64,000 bases of DNA from Lysobacter sp. 5GHs7-4 (GTDB lineage: Bacteria > Pseudomonadota > Gammaproteobacteria > Xanthomonadales > Xanthomonadaceae): the NCBI RefSeq assembly GCF_021284765.1, contig NZ_CP089924.1:3056001-3120000 (forward strand). Reading direction: 5' to 3'. The notes under the pieces are model-generated. The model searched no databases. It saw nothing but the letters and a program-made list of their open reading frames with translations, and was not told the origin of the DNA. Position numbers and translations under genes: made by a program. Positions 17,409 to 26,725 of this stretch are shown here, piece after piece (position 1 is the stretch's first letter; each line of letters begins with the position of its first letter).

Positions 17409-17582
17409 GGGGCCGGGATTGGGCGGTGCATCGGCCTGTCCACCGGTAGCCGAGTTCCATCGCGGCTCACACCGCTCCCGCAGCAAGCCAGAGCGGTCGG
17501 CGGCGCACCTGCGGAGGCGGACTGCACGGGACCTGCGCCGGGCGCGTGCCATAATTCTCGATCCCTCACCGCAACGCCGCCC

Positions 17583-19661
17583 ATGTCCCGCGAGTTCGTC
17601 GTTACCTGCGCCCTGCCCTACGCCAACGGGCACCTGCACCTAGGCCACCTGGTCGGTTACACCCAGGCCGACATCTGGTGCCGCGCGCAACGCATGTCGG
17701 GCCACCGCGCCTGGTACGTCTGCGCCGACGACACCCACGGCACGCCGATCATGCTGGCGGCCGAGAAGGCCGGGGTCACGCCGGAGGCGTTCATCGCCGG
17801 CATCCAGGCCAGCCACGAGCGCGACTTCGCCGATTTCGGCGTCGCCTTCGATCACTACGACTCGACCAACTCGGCGCGCAACCGCGCGCTGACCGAGGCC
17901 ATCTACGCCAAGCTCGACAACAACGGGCATATCTCGCGGCGCTCGGTCGCGCAGCTGTACGACCCGGTCAAGGGCATGTTCCTGCCCGACCGCTACGTCA
18001 AGGGCATCTGCCCCAACTGCGGCACGCCCGACCAGTACGGCGACAACTGCGAGAACTGCGGCGCGACCTACGCGCCCACCGAGCTCAAGGAGCCGCGTTC
18101 GGTGGTCAGCGGCGCCACGCCGGAACTGCGCGAGTCGGAGCACTTCTTCTTCGAGATCGGCGGCTTCGAGGCCTTCCTGCGCGAATGGCTCAGCGGCGAC
18201 GTCGCGATTCCGGGCGTCAAGGCCAAGCTGCTGGAATGGCTGGACGCCGACGGCGGCCTGCGCGCCTGGGACATCTCGCGCGATGCGCCCTACTTCGGTT
18301 TCGAGATTCCCGGCCATCCGGGCAAGTACCTGTACGTGTGGCTGGACGCGCCGATCGGCTACCTGAGCAGCTTCGAGGCGCTGTGCGAGCGCGAGGGCCT
18401 GGATTTCTTCTCCTACCTCACCCGCGACAGCCAGGCCGAACTGCACCACTTCATCGGCAAGGACATCGTCACCTTCCACGGCCTGTTCTGGCCGGCGGTG
18501 CTGCACGGTTCGGGCTTCCGCGCGCCGACCCGCCTGCACGTCAACGGCTACCTGATGGTCAACGGCGAGAAGATGTCGAAGTCGCGCGGCACCTTCATCC
18601 AGGCCCGCACCTACCTGGACGTGGGCCTGGAGCCGGAAGCGCTGCGCTACTACCTCGCCACCAAGACCGGCGGCGGCGTCGACGACGTCGATTTGAACCT
18701 GGCCGATTTCGTCGCGCGCGTGAACTCCGACGTGGTGGGCAAGTTCGTCAACCTGGCCAGCCGCTGCGCGGGCTTCATCGAAAAGCGTTTCGACGGCCGC
18801 CTCGCCGATGCATTGCCGGAGCCGGCGACCTACGCGCGTTTCGTCGAGCAGTTGCAGCCGATCGCGCAGGCCTATGCGCGCAACGAAGCCGCGACCGCGC
18901 TGCGCCTGACCATGGCGCTGGCCGACGAGGCCAACAAGTACATCGACGAGCGCAAGCCCTGGGTGCTGGCCAAGCAGGACGGCGCCGACGCCGAACTGCA
19001 ATCGGTGTGCACGCAGGGGCTGAACCTGTTCCGCGTGCTGGCCGCCGCGCTCAGGCCGGTGCTGCCGCGCGTGTCCGCGCAAGCCGAAACCTTCCTGGGC
19101 GCGCCGGTCGCGTTGTGGAGCGATCTGGATGCGCCGCTGCTCGCCCATCGCATCCAGGCCTATGCGCCGCTGTTCACCCGTATCGACCCCAAGCAAATCG
19201 AGACCATGATCGAAGCCTCCAAGGAATCGCTGAAGCCCGCCGACACCGAGACCAGCGCCGCCGCGCCGGCCGTCAAGGCCACGCCCACGCCTGCCGCCGC
19301 CGCACCGGCCGCCGCGGCCAATGCCGCCGCGACCATCGGCATCGACGACTTCGCCAAGCTCGATCTGCGCGTGGGCAAGGTGCTGGTCTGCGAGTTCGTC
19401 GAAGGCTCGGACAAGCTGCTGCGTTTCGAGCTGGACGCGGGCGATCTGGGCAAGCGCCAGATCTTCTCCGGCATTCGCGGTTCCTACGCCGAGCCGGAAA
19501 AGCTGGTCGGCCGCAACGTGGTGTTCATCGCCAACCTGGCGCCGCGCAAGATGCGCTTCGGCATCAGCGAGGGCATGATCCTGTCGGCCGGTTTCGACGG
19601 CGACGGCCTGCACCTGCTCGACGCCGACGGCGGCGCGCAGCCGGGCATGCCGGTCAAGTAA
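17583..19661 (+). CDS. metG: Methionyl-tRNA synthetase
   Basis: 692 residues. Charges tRNA-Met in the cytoplasm. The catalytic class I domain has the HIGH-type motif HLGH (residues 19-22), a zinc knuckle in [18 protein letters not shown], and the KMSKS loop in [12 protein letters not shown]. The anticodon-binding helical domain follows. An Ala/Pro linker (residues ~555-585) then leads to a C-terminal EMAP/tRNA-binding (OB-fold) domain, with [15 protein letters not shown] and [21 protein letters not shown]. The ATG at 17583 begins [19 protein letters not shown] and is chosen over upstream frame extension, which is non-coding. CATAAT at 17550 could be its -10. An RnfB-like gene follows after 35 bp. 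Confidence 0.98.
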   Translation: MSREFVVTCALPYANGHLHLGHLVGYTQADIWCRAQRMSGHRAWYVCADDTHGTPIMLAAEKAGVTPEAFIAGIQASHERDFADFGVAFDHYDSTNSARNRALTEAIYAKLDNNGHISRRSVAQLYDPVKGMFLPDRYVKGICPNCGTPDQYGDNCENCGATYAPTELKEPRSVVSGATPELRESEHFFFEIGGFEAFLREWLSGDVAIPGVKAKLLEWLDADGGLRAWDISRDAPYFGFEIPGHPGKYLYVWLDAPIGYLSSFEALCEREGLDFFSYLTRDSQAELHHFIGKDIVTFHGLFWPAVLHGSGFRAPTRLHVNGYLMVNGEKMSKSRGTFIQARTYLDVGLEPEALRYYLATKTGGGVDDVDLNLADFVARVNSDVVGKFVNLASRCAGFIEKRFDGRLADALPEPATYARFVEQLQPIAQAYARNEAATALRLTMALADEANKYIDERKPWVLAKQDGADAELQSVCTQGLNLFRVLAAALRPVLPRVSAQAETFLGAPVALWSDLDAPLLAHRIQAYAPLFTRIDPKQIETMIEASKESLKPADTETSAAAPAVKATPTPAAAAPAAAANAAATIGIDDFAKLDLRVGKVLVCEFVEGSDKLLRFELDAGDLGKRQIFSGIRGSYAEPEKLVGRNVVFIANLAPRKMRFGISEGMILSAGFDGDGLHLLDADGGAQPGMPVK

Positions 19662-19696
19662 GACCGGCGCAGCCACGGCCCGGCACGGCCGCAGCC

Positions 19697-20134
19697 ATGT
19701 CCTCCACACCTCACGACAGCCTGAAAGCCGCCGACCTGGTCGAGCGGCTCGACCGCCTGCTGCCGCAGACCCAATGCGGCCAGTGCGGTTACGCCGGCTG
19801 CCGTCCCTACGCCGAGGCCATGGCGCAGGGCGAGGCCGGCGTCGACCATTGCCCGCCCGGCGGCGATGCCGGCGCGCGCGCGTTGGCGCGCCTGCTGCGC
19901 GTGCCCGCGCGCCCGTACGACCGCAGCCGCGGCACGCACAAGCCCGCGCCGGTGGCGCTGATCGTCGAAGCCGACTGCATCGGCTGCACCAAGTGCATCC
20001 AGGCCTGCCCGGTCGATGCCATCATCGGCGCAGCCAAGCATATGCACACCGTGATCGAACCGCTGTGCACCGGCTGCGAGCTGTGCGTGCCGGCCTGCCC
20101 GGTCGACTGCATCGAGCTGGTGCCCGCGCGCTGA
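19697..20134 (+). CDS. rnfB: RnfB-like ferredoxin (electron transport complex subunit B type)
   Basis: 145 residues. It has an N-terminal cluster motif in [19 protein letters not shown] with a fourth Cys in HCPPGGD, as in RnfB, then two [4Fe-4S] ferredoxin motifs: [17 protein letters not shown] and [17 protein letters not shown]. The hydrophobic N-terminal helix of classical RnfB is missing, so this form should be soluble. No rnfACDGE genes are nearby. It may feed electrons to another partner. It lies 35 bp after metG and is probably co-transcribed. Confidence 0.88.
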   Translation: MSSTPHDSLKAADLVERLDRLLPQTQCGQCGYAGCRPYAEAMAQGEAGVDHCPPGGDAGARALARLLRVPARPYDRSRGTHKPAPVALIVEADCIGCTKCIQACPVDAIIGAAKHMHTVIEPLCTGCELCVPACPVDCIELVPAR

Positions 20135-20147
20135 GCCGCGCCCTTAC

Positions 20148-20180
20148 ATAGGATGCGGTGAGCGCAGCGAACCGCATCGC
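20148..20180. repeat. GATGCGGT...ACCGCATC palindromic repeat
   Basis: GATGCGGTGAGCGCAGCGAA followed by CCGCATC forms an 8-bp stem. A related copy in inverse orientation is at 29501-29532. It lies in the gap between convergent rnfB-like and TraB/GumN genes and may help stop both transcripts. Confidence 0.65.
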
Positions 20181-20253
20181 GCGCCCCTCGCCCCGCCCAT
20201 GTTCGTCGCAGCTGCGCTGCCAGCGGCATCGCGGCAGCGCGTGCGCTGCCCCG

Positions 20254-21303
20254 TTAGCGCTTGGCCTTTGCGCCGCCCGCCGGAGCGACGGCCGGCTTGG
20301 CCTCGGCCGGCGGCGCGAGATCCGCGGTATCGGGCGCGCAGGCCGAACACACGCGTTCGACCTTGTAGCCCTTGGCGCGCAGCTTTTCGACCACGCCGTC
20401 CTCGCCCAGCAGGTGCAGCGCGCCGACCACCACCAGGGTGTCGTCCTTCTTGGACTCGTCCAGCATTTTCGCCAGCTGCGGCACCCAGGCGTCGTTGCGT
20501 TCGACGTTGACGATGCGATACGTCTGCGGCGACTTGTCCTTCATCTCGGTGCGGGTGAGTTCGTCGAGCTTGGCCAGGTCGCCGTCGCGCCAGGCGTTGT
20601 GCATGTCGGCGAGCATGCCCGGCATCTCCGTCGCGCGGTCGAGGAAGTCGCGCAGCCCCTCGATCTGCTCCGGCATCGGCGAGCCGTCCAGCACCGCCAG
20701 CTGCGCTTCCATCGTTTCCAGGCCGGCGGTGGGCTTCTTGGCGTCGGCGGCCTGCTTCATCAGGTGCATGTCCAGACCGATCTGCGGGCTGAAGCCCATC
20801 GCCTGCGACACGCCCAGCATCAGCGACAGGTTCACGAACCACGGCTCGTAGCCGTCCAGCGCCGCCACCGGCACGCCCTGCTTGCCCATCAGGCGGGTCA
20901 GCTTTTCGCGCAAGTCGGCGGGCAGCACCTGGCTCAGCGTGCGGCCGTCGCCGTAGCCGGCCGCGGCCATGAATTTGGCGGCCGTGCCCGGGTCGGTCAT
21001 CTGCTCCGGCGGCACTTCGAACACCACTTTGTCGGCGGCCGCGAACGCGGCGTCGATGTCCGGCGACAAGGGGTAATCGTCGCTCTTGAGCAGATGGAAC
21101 GAGCCCAGCAAGTAGACCGCGTTATCGGCGTCGGACACCTTCCACAGCAGCGGCACCGGCGGCGCCTTGGCCGGTGCGGCGGCGGCGGGCTTGGCGCCGG
21201 TCACGGGCGCGCTGTCCTGCGCCGAGGCGATCGCCGAGGTCAGTGCGGCGAGGATCAGCGCGCAGGGCAGCAGGCGCTTCAAGCTGGGATGGCGCAGGAG
21301 CAT
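20254..21303 (-). CDS. TraB/GumN family protein
   Basis: 349 residues. Signal peptide (LLPCALILAALTSAIASAQ) suggests export; an Ala/Pro linker precedes the conserved PLLWKVSDADNAVYLLGSFH, whose GSxH motif is the family's putative metal site. Further matches are PQIGLDMHLMKQA (the GLDxH motif), GLETMEAQL and VVVGALHLLGEDGVVEKLRAKGY near the end. The C-terminus is Ala/Pro/Lys-rich. TraB/GumN relatives include metal-dependent proteases (TIKI) and Xanthomonas GumN, but most bacterial members are uncharacterised. The start is ATG at 21303, just inside the signal peptide. It lies 23 bp after the DUF1684 gene and is probably in the mutL operon. Confidence 0.9.
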   Translation of the reverse strand: MLLRHPSLKRLLPCALILAALTSAIASAQDSAPVTGAKPAAAAPAKAPPVPLLWKVSDADNAVYLLGSFHLLKSDDYPLSPDIDAAFAAADKVVFEVPPEQMTDPGTAAKFMAAAGYGDGRTLSQVLPADLREKLTRLMGKQGVPVAALDGYEPWFVNLSLMLGVSQAMGFSPQIGLDMHLMKQAADAKKPTAGLETMEAQLAVLDGSPMPEQIEGLRDFLDRATEMPGMLADMHNAWRDGDLAKLDELTRTEMKDKSPQTYRIVNVERNDAWVPQLAKMLDESKKDDTLVVVGALHLLGEDGVVEKLRAKGYKVERVCSACAPDTADLAPPAEAKPAVAPAGGAKAKR

Positions 21304-21326
21304 GGGGTGTTCGTCCTTGGAATCGG

Positions 21327-22328
21327 TCAGTGCGCGCCGGCGTAGGCCTTCTCGCCGGCGGTGATCGCCAGGTCGAGACGGTTTTCCTGCGGCGGCAGCG
21401 GGCAGGTCGCGAACGCGGTGAACGCGCACGGCGGGTTGTAGCTCTTGTTGAAGTCCAGCATGACACGACCGCCGATGCCCGGCTTGGGCGCATCGAGGAA
21501 ACGGCCGGCGCCATAGCTGCCGTGGCCGTTGGTGCGGTCGGCGAAGACCAGGAACAGCTCGTCGCCGCCCTCGTCCAGCGCTTCGATGCGATAGCTCTTG
21601 CCGCCGCGCTCGAACTCCACGTAGCCCGGGTTCGGCACCTGCTCAGTGGTGCCCACGATGTTGGCGATCGCCAGCGTCTTGCCCGCCGGATGCGCGACGA
21701 ACTTGCTGTCGACCACCCAACCGGCATCGGCCTGCCAGTAGGGAATGTCCTTGAAGCCGCTGCGCGTGGCGGCGTCGGCGTGCTTGATGCGCAAGGCATA
21801 GCGGTCGCCGCGCTTGATCACGGTCAGGATGCCCTTGCCCTCGTCGAAGCCGAGCTTGCTCGGACCGGCGGGGTCGGTGTCCACGCGCAACTCGGTGGCG
21901 CCCTTGAGCGGCTGGTCGTCCAGCGTGAACACCGTGCCGCGCTCGGGCACGAAGCGCACGCGGCCGTCCTTCTTCAAGTCGATCAAGCCGTAGTGGCCGG
22001 GGCCCATCGCCACGCGGATGCCGTTGTCGGGCTCGCTGCCGAAATAATGCGGGCCCGGGTCCAGCCAGTGCAGTCCGACCAGGCTGGTCCAGCCGTCGGG
22101 CTTGGTCAGGTTGGCCTTGCGCTCCTCGCGCCAGACCTGCTGCTCGCCGACGAAGGCGGCGCTGGTGGGTTTGCTCGGCGCCGGTTCGGCTTCCTTGGCC
22201 GCCGCGGCGTCGCCGCCGGCCGCGTCGAGGTCGCTTTCGGAACGTCCGCCACCGCCGCAGGCGGCCAGCGCAAGGCACAGCACGATCGGGCACAGCAGCC
22301 GCTGGCGCGGCGTAGTCGGCAGTCGCAT
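21327..22328 (-). CDS. DUF1684 lipoprotein
   Basis: 333 residues. Lipobox LAAC (Cys24) follows a hydrophobic signal; an acidic Ala/Gly linker comes next. The DUF1684 core is clear: WREERKANLTKPDGWTSLVG, HWLDPGPHYFGSEPDN, GRVRFVPERGTVFTLDDQPL, and the late YRIEALDEGGDELFLVFADR, NGHGSYGAGRFLDAP and DFNKSYNPPCAFTAFATCPLPP. The last block, with FNxxYNPPCAF and CPLPP, is the family's most conserved part. Function unknown. The ATG at 22328 is only 2 bp after the mutL stop, so the genes are coupled. Confidence 0.9.
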   Translation of the reverse strand: MRLPTTPRQRLLCPIVLCLALAACGGGGRSESDLDAAGGDAAAAKEAEPAPSKPTSAAFVGEQQVWREERKANLTKPDGWTSLVGLHWLDPGPHYFGSEPDNGIRVAMGPGHYGLIDLKKDGRVRFVPERGTVFTLDDQPLKGATELRVDTDPAGPSKLGFDEGKGILTVIKRGDRYALRIKHADAATRSGFKDIPYWQADAGWVVDSKFVAHPAGKTLAIANIVGTTEQVPNPGYVEFERGGKSYRIEALDEGGDELFLVFADRTNGHGSYGAGRFLDAPKPGIGGRVMLDFNKSYNPPCAFTAFATCPLPPQENRLDLAITAGEKAYAGAH

Positions 22329-22330
22329 TC

Positions 22331-24181
22331 TCAACGTCCTCGCAGGAACCATCGGTCGATTTCGGACAAGCTGAAACGCGCCCAGGTTGGCCGGCCGTGA
22401 TTGCATTGGCCGGAACGCTCGGTCGCTTCCATTTCGCGCAGCAGCGCGTTCATTTCGGGCAGGGTCAGGCGCCGGTTGGCGCGCACCGCGCCGTGGCAGG
22501 CCATGGTCGACAGCAGCTCGTCGCGCGCGGCGGCGACGCGGCGCGATTCGCCGTGTTCGCGCAGGTCGGCCAGCACGTCGCGCAGCAGCGCCTCGACGTC
22601 GCCGTGCGCGAGCAAGGCCGGTACCGCGCGCAAGGTCAGCGATTGCGGACCGCTGCGCGTCACGTCGAAGCCCAGCGCATCCAGCGTCTGCGTTTCGCGC
22701 TCGGCCACCTCGGCCTCGCGCTCGGACACGGCCAGCGTGGCCGGCACCAGCAGCGGCTGGGTGCGCAGGCCCTCGCCGTCGTGGGCGTGCTTGAGCTTTT
22801 CGTAGCCGATGCGCTCGTGGGCGGCGTGCATGTCGACCACGATCAGGCCCTCGGCGCTTTCGGCCAGCACGTAGATGCCGTGCAACTGCGCGATCGCGTA
22901 GCCCAGCGGCGGCAGGCTGGCGTCGTCGCTGTGCGGCAGCGCCGGACGCGGCGCGCCGGCATCGAAGGCCGGCAGCGGCGCGTAATCGGAATACGCCGGC
23001 GCGGCCGCGGTGTCGCCCGGCGCGCCATACAGCGCCGCATAACCGTTGCGCGTTTCCGCGACCTGGAAGCCGAGCGGGCGCGTGGGCGCGCTCCAGTTGT
23101 AGCTGGGCTGCGCGCCGCCGATGGGCGCGGCCATGCCCGGCTGCAGGCCCGCAGGGTCGGGCATGCCCGGCTGCGGCGCGATGCCGGCGCGGGTCTCGGC
23201 CAGCGCGTCGTGCAAGGTGCGATAGACGAAGTCGTGGATCAGGCGCGAGTCGCGGAAACGCACCTCGTGCTTGGCCGGATGCACGTTGACGTCGACGCGG
23301 CGCGGATCGAGCTCCAGGAACAAGACGTACGCCGGCTGCCGGCCGTGGAACAGCACGTCGGCGTAGGCCTGCTTGACCGCATGGGCGACGCTGCGATCGC
23401 GCACCGCGCGGCCGTTGACGTACAGGTACTGCTGGTCGGCGCTGGCGCGATTGTAGGCGGGCTGGGCGATCCAGCCGTGCAGGCGCAGCCCGGCGCCGGC
23501 ATGATCCACGCGCAAGGCGTTGCGCGCGAACTCCTCGCCCAGGGTTTCGTTGATGCGCGCATCCGACAGCAGATCGCCTTCGCCCTTCCAGCGTCGCGAG
23601 GGCTTGCCGTTGTGGGACACGCGCAGTTCCACGTCCGGGCGCGCCAGCGCGAGCTGGCGCAGCCATTCCTCGATATGGCCCAGTTCGGTGCGTTCGGCCT
23701 TGAGGAACTTGCGCCGCGCCGGCACGTTGAAGAACAGGTCGCGCACTTCCACCGTGGTGCCCTGCGGGTGCGGCTTGGGCGTGATCTGGCCGACGCGGCC
23801 GCCGTCGACTTCCAAGGTGGCGCCGTGCTCGGCATCGATGCGGCGCGAGACCAGGGCGAAGCGGCTGACCGAGGCGATCGACGGCAAGGCTTCGCCGCGG
23901 AAGCCCAGCGTGGCGACGCCTTCCAGGTCGTCCAGCGAGGCGATCTTGCTGGTGGCGTGGCGCGAGATCGCCAGCGGCAGTTCCTCGGCGGCGATGCCGG
24001 CGCCGTCGTCGCGGATGCGGATCAGGCGTACGCCGCCTTCTTCCAGGTCGATGTCGATGCGGGTCGCGCCGGCGTCGAGCGCGTTTTCGACCAGTTCCTT
24101 GACCACCGAAGCCGGGCGTTCCACGACCTCGCCGGCCGCGATCTGATTGATGAGGGTGTCGGGGAGTTGACGGATAGCCAC
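22331..24181 (-). CDS. mutL: DNA mismatch repair protein MutL
   Basis: 616 residues. The GHKL ATPase N-terminus has [55 protein letters not shown] and the ATP-lid region [20 protein letters not shown] followed by [13 protein letters not shown]. The linker is Pro/Ala/Gly-rich (residues ~340-400). The C-terminal dimerisation domain ends in [20 protein letters not shown] and [13 protein letters not shown]. The last motif and a CHGAxR element are usual in MutL proteins; I do not see the DQHA(x)2E(x)4E endonuclease motif (the corresponding sequence is [14 protein letters not shown], with Met replacing Gln), so endonuclease activity is uncertain. It couples mismatch recognition by MutS to repair. 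Confidence 0.97.
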   Translation of the reverse strand: MAIRQLPDTLINQIAAGEVVERPASVVKELVENALDAGATRIDIDLEEGGVRLIRIRDDGAGIAAEELPLAISRHATSKIASLDDLEGVATLGFRGEALPSIASVSRFALVSRRIDAEHGATLEVDGGRVGQITPKPHPQGTTVEVRDLFFNVPARRKFLKAERTELGHIEEWLRQLALARPDVELRVSHNGKPSRRWKGEGDLLSDARINETLGEEFARNALRVDHAGAGLRLHGWIAQPAYNRASADQQYLYVNGRAVRDRSVAHAVKQAYADVLFHGRQPAYVLFLELDPRRVDVNVHPAKHEVRFRDSRLIHDFVYRTLHDALAETRAGIAPQPGMPDPAGLQPGMAAPIGGAQPSYNWSAPTRPLGFQVAETRNGYAALYGAPGDTAAAPAYSDYAPLPAFDAGAPRPALPHSDDASLPPLGYAIAQLHGIYVLAESAEGLIVVDMHAAHERIGYEKLKHAHDGEGLRTQPLLVPATLAVSEREAEVAERETQTLDALGFDVTRSGPQSLTLRAVPALLAHGDVEALLRDVLADLREHGESRRVAAARDELLSTMACHGAVRANRRLTLPEMNALLREMEATERSGQCNHGRPTWARFSLSEIDRWFLRGR

Positions 24182-24359
24182 TGAGCGACCGGGCGCCGCC
24201 GTGGCGCCGTGGGAATACGGCTTGGATGATAGCCGTTCGGCGCGGGCTTCCGCGATCCGTTTCGCGCTTTCGCGACGCAGGCCCGTTCCGCCGCACCGCG
24301 ACGGCGGAGTCTTATCGCGGGGAGGCGTTCATCGCGGCCCGATCAGGCCGCACCGAGGT

Positions 24360-25994
24360 TCAGGGGCTGCCGCCGCCCGCGCCCATCGCCACCGGCTGGG
24401 CATCGGCGCGCGCGGCGTACAGCGTGCCCGGTGGCGGCTGGCGGGTGAAGTAGGTGTTGACGCCGTCGAGCACAGCGCGCGCGAGCGCGCGCTGGTGCGC
24501 GGGGTCGGTCAGGCGGCGCTCTTCGTCCGGGTTGGAGATGAAGGCGGTCTCGACCAGCATCGCCGGCATGTCGGAGGTGCGCAGCACCGCGAAGTTGGCG
24601 CGCTCGATATGCGGCTTGTGGTTGTTGCCGACGCGCTTGAGCCCGTCCAGCACGTGCCCGGCCGCGTCTTCGGACGCCTTCATGTGGCCGCTCTGGGTCA
24701 GGTCCAGCAGCACCGAGGTCAGGGTGTTGTCCGCTTCCTGCAGGCGCACGCCGCCGACCAGATCGGCCGAGTTTTCCTTGTCCGCCAGCCAGCGCGCGCG
24801 CTGCGAGGACGCGCCTTTGAGCGAAAGCACGTAGACCGAGGAGCCCTTGGCGGCGCGGTTCTCGGCGGCGTCGGCATGGATCGACACGAACATGTCGGCC
24901 TTGGCCTGGCGCGCGAGCTGGGCGCGACGCGGCAGCGGGATGAAGACGTCGCTGTCGCGGGTCAGATAGGCCTTGAGCCCGGGCGTGGCGTTGATCTGGC
25001 GCGCCAGTTCGCGCGCGATCGCCAGGGTCACGTCTTTTTCGCGCTTACCGGCCTGGCCGACCGCGCCCGGGTCCTGGCCGCCGTGGCCGGGATCGATGGC
25101 GATGATCAGCGGGCGCATGCCGCGGCCGCGCATCACGTCCTTCATGGTCTTGACCGCGCCCGGCGTGGTCAGGTCGTCGGCCGGCGGCGGCGCGCTCGCG
25201 GCGGCGGGCGTGGGCGTCGGCACGCCGGTGGCGATGCGGGTGGGCACGCCGGTGGCGACGGTGGTCGGCACCGAGGCGGTCGCCACTTTATTGGTCACGA
25301 CCAGCGGGGTGTTGGAAGACGCCGGCTGCGATGCGGTGTTTTGCGGGGCGGCACTCTGCGGCGCCGGCGCGCCGGGTGCGTTGCGCGCGGCGAGCTCGGA
25401 GATCAGGCGCGTGGTCGCCGCGGCCGAGGCGGCGGCTTGATCGACGCCGCGGCTGTCGGACACGACCGCGGCGGTCGCGGACGGCGGCGCCGTCACCTGG
25501 GCGACGGTCGACGGCGCGGACGCAGGCGGCACGGTCTGCGCGGCCATGGACGAGGTCGGCGCCGCGGCCACCGGCTTCGGCTCCACGCCGTCGCCCGGCC
25601 ACTCCAGCACCAGGCGTGCGCCGTTGGCGGTCGGCTCGATGCGCGGCTTCAGCGCCGCCACCGGCTGGGTCAGATCGAAGACGATGCGCACGGTGCCCGG
25701 CGCCGGCTGGCCGGTGCGCACGGATTTGACGATGCCCGCGCCGGCGGTCGGCAGGCGCAGGCCCTTGGCCAGCGAAGACGCCGGCAGGTCGACCGCCAGG
25801 CGGTCCGGACCCTTGAGGGAAATCAGCTTGAATTCGCCGCTACCGTCCAGGGCGATCTCGGCGCGGGTGCCGGTGGCGCCGCTGCCGAGTTCCAAACCCT
25901 TGATTTCACTGGAATGCGCAAGATTCCAGGCCAGCGCCGACAGCAGCGCCATGCCGAGCAGGAATTTCTGAACGGTGGCCCCTTTTACGCGCAT
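24360..25994 (-). CDS. N-acetylmuramoyl-L-alanine amidase with AMIN domain (AmiB/AmiC type)
   Basis: 544 residues. A signal peptide (residues 1-28) is followed by an AMIN domain (~30-135) for septal targeting. A long Ala/Pro/Thr/Val linker (~140-285) includes a tandem ATGVPTRIATGVPT. The amidase_3 zinc hydrolase domain (~295-525) shows the metal ligands in IAIDPGHGGQDPG (His304), Glu319 in KREKDV and His373 in SIHADA, and catalytic Glu in LVETAFISNP. A region between SIHADA and the C-terminus (DKENSADLVGGVRLQEADNT) may form the autoinhibitory helix of EnvC/NlpD-activated amidases. No LysM domain follows. It cleaves septal peptidoglycan during daughter-cell separation. It sits between tsaE and mutL, the usual order in proteobacteria. 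Confidence 0.95.
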   Translation of the reverse strand: MRVKGATVQKFLLGMALLSALAWNLAHSSEIKGLELGSGATGTRAEIALDGSGEFKLISLKGPDRLAVDLPASSLAKGLRLPTAGAGIVKSVRTGQPAPGTVRIVFDLTQPVAALKPRIEPTANGARLVLEWPGDGVEPKPVAAAPTSSMAAQTVPPASAPSTVAQVTAPPSATAAVVSDSRGVDQAAASAAATTRLISELAARNAPGAPAPQSAAPQNTASQPASSNTPLVVTNKVATASVPTTVATGVPTRIATGVPTPTPAAASAPPPADDLTTPGAVKTMKDVMRGRGMRPLIIAIDPGHGGQDPGAVGQAGKREKDVTLAIARELARQINATPGLKAYLTRDSDVFIPLPRRAQLARQAKADMFVSIHADAAENRAAKGSSVYVLSLKGASSQRARWLADKENSADLVGGVRLQEADNTLTSVLLDLTQSGHMKASEDAAGHVLDGLKRVGNNHKPHIERANFAVLRTSDMPAMLVETAFISNPDEERRLTDPAHQRALARAVLDGVNTYFTRQPPPGTLYAARADAQPVAMGAGGGSP

Positions 25995-26099
25995 GGGCGG
26001 TAGTCAAGCACCAGCGCCCAAGAAAAGCAAGCACTTTTCCCTTTGGAATCCGGTACCTGCCGCCACTTCCTGTGGAAACGTTCAGAAGTCGGCCGCAAG

Positions 26100-26579
26100 C
26101 TACGCCGCGACGGTCGCCGCCCGAATCCACGCCGCCCCCACCGCCGACGCGGGCACCAGGCGGGCCGAACGCCCCGCCCCGGCCACCGCCAGCTCCACAC
26201 GCAGGTCGGCCGGCGGCAGCGCGCCGCGGCCGCGGTCGGGCCACTCGATCAGCCACAACACGGCCTCGTCGCCGTCCAGGCCCAGAAACTCCAGCTCGCC
26301 GGCGTCGCCGATGCGGTACAGATCCAGATGCCAGGCCTCGCCGCCGTCGGCGAGCGGATAGCGCTCGACCAGGGTGTAGGTCGGACTGCGGATCGCGCCC
26401 TGCACCCCCAGCGCGCGCAGCAACGCGCGCGCAAGCGTGGATTTTCCGGCGCCCAAATCGCCGCTCAGATGCACGACCGCGCGCGCAGGACGCGTGCGCG
26501 CGAGCGCGGCGCCCAACGCGTCGGTGGCGTCGGCGTCGCGCAGGCTGAGGTCGGTGGCTTGGTGTTCGTACGCGTGCAT
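26100..26579 (-). CDS. tsaE: tRNA threonylcarbamoyladenosine biosynthesis protein TsaE
   Basis: 159 residues. It is the small P-loop ATPase that works with TsaB and TsaD to make t6A on ANN-decoding tRNAs. Walker A is SGDLGAGKST (residues 39-48); the family motifs GVQGAIRSPTYTLVERY and HLDLYRIGDAGELEFLG are present, and LWLIEWPDRGRGALP closes the conserved part. The ATG at 26579 gives full length. nnr lies upstream and the amidase downstream on the same strand. Confidence 0.95.
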   Translation of the reverse strand: MHAYEHQATDLSLRDADATDALGAALARTRPARAVVHLSGDLGAGKSTLARALLRALGVQGAIRSPTYTLVERYPLADGGEAWHLDLYRIGDAGELEFLGLDGDEAVLWLIEWPDRGRGALPPADLRVELAVAGAGRSARLVPASAVGAAWIRAATVAA

Positions 26580-26725
26580 GTGGATTCGAGTTTATCGGAA
26601 CGGCGCCGAACAAAAATCGTACCGGAGGAAATCTTTGCCGATGAAATCGTAGCGATCGGAACCGTGTTTGCGGCATCGCGCCAACGGCATAACGCCGACG
26701 AACGCACGCCTCGAATCGGAAGCCG

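Noticed and set aside
17640..19709. 689-codon antisense frame over metG
   Set aside because: Antisense shadow of a highly conserved synthetase gene.
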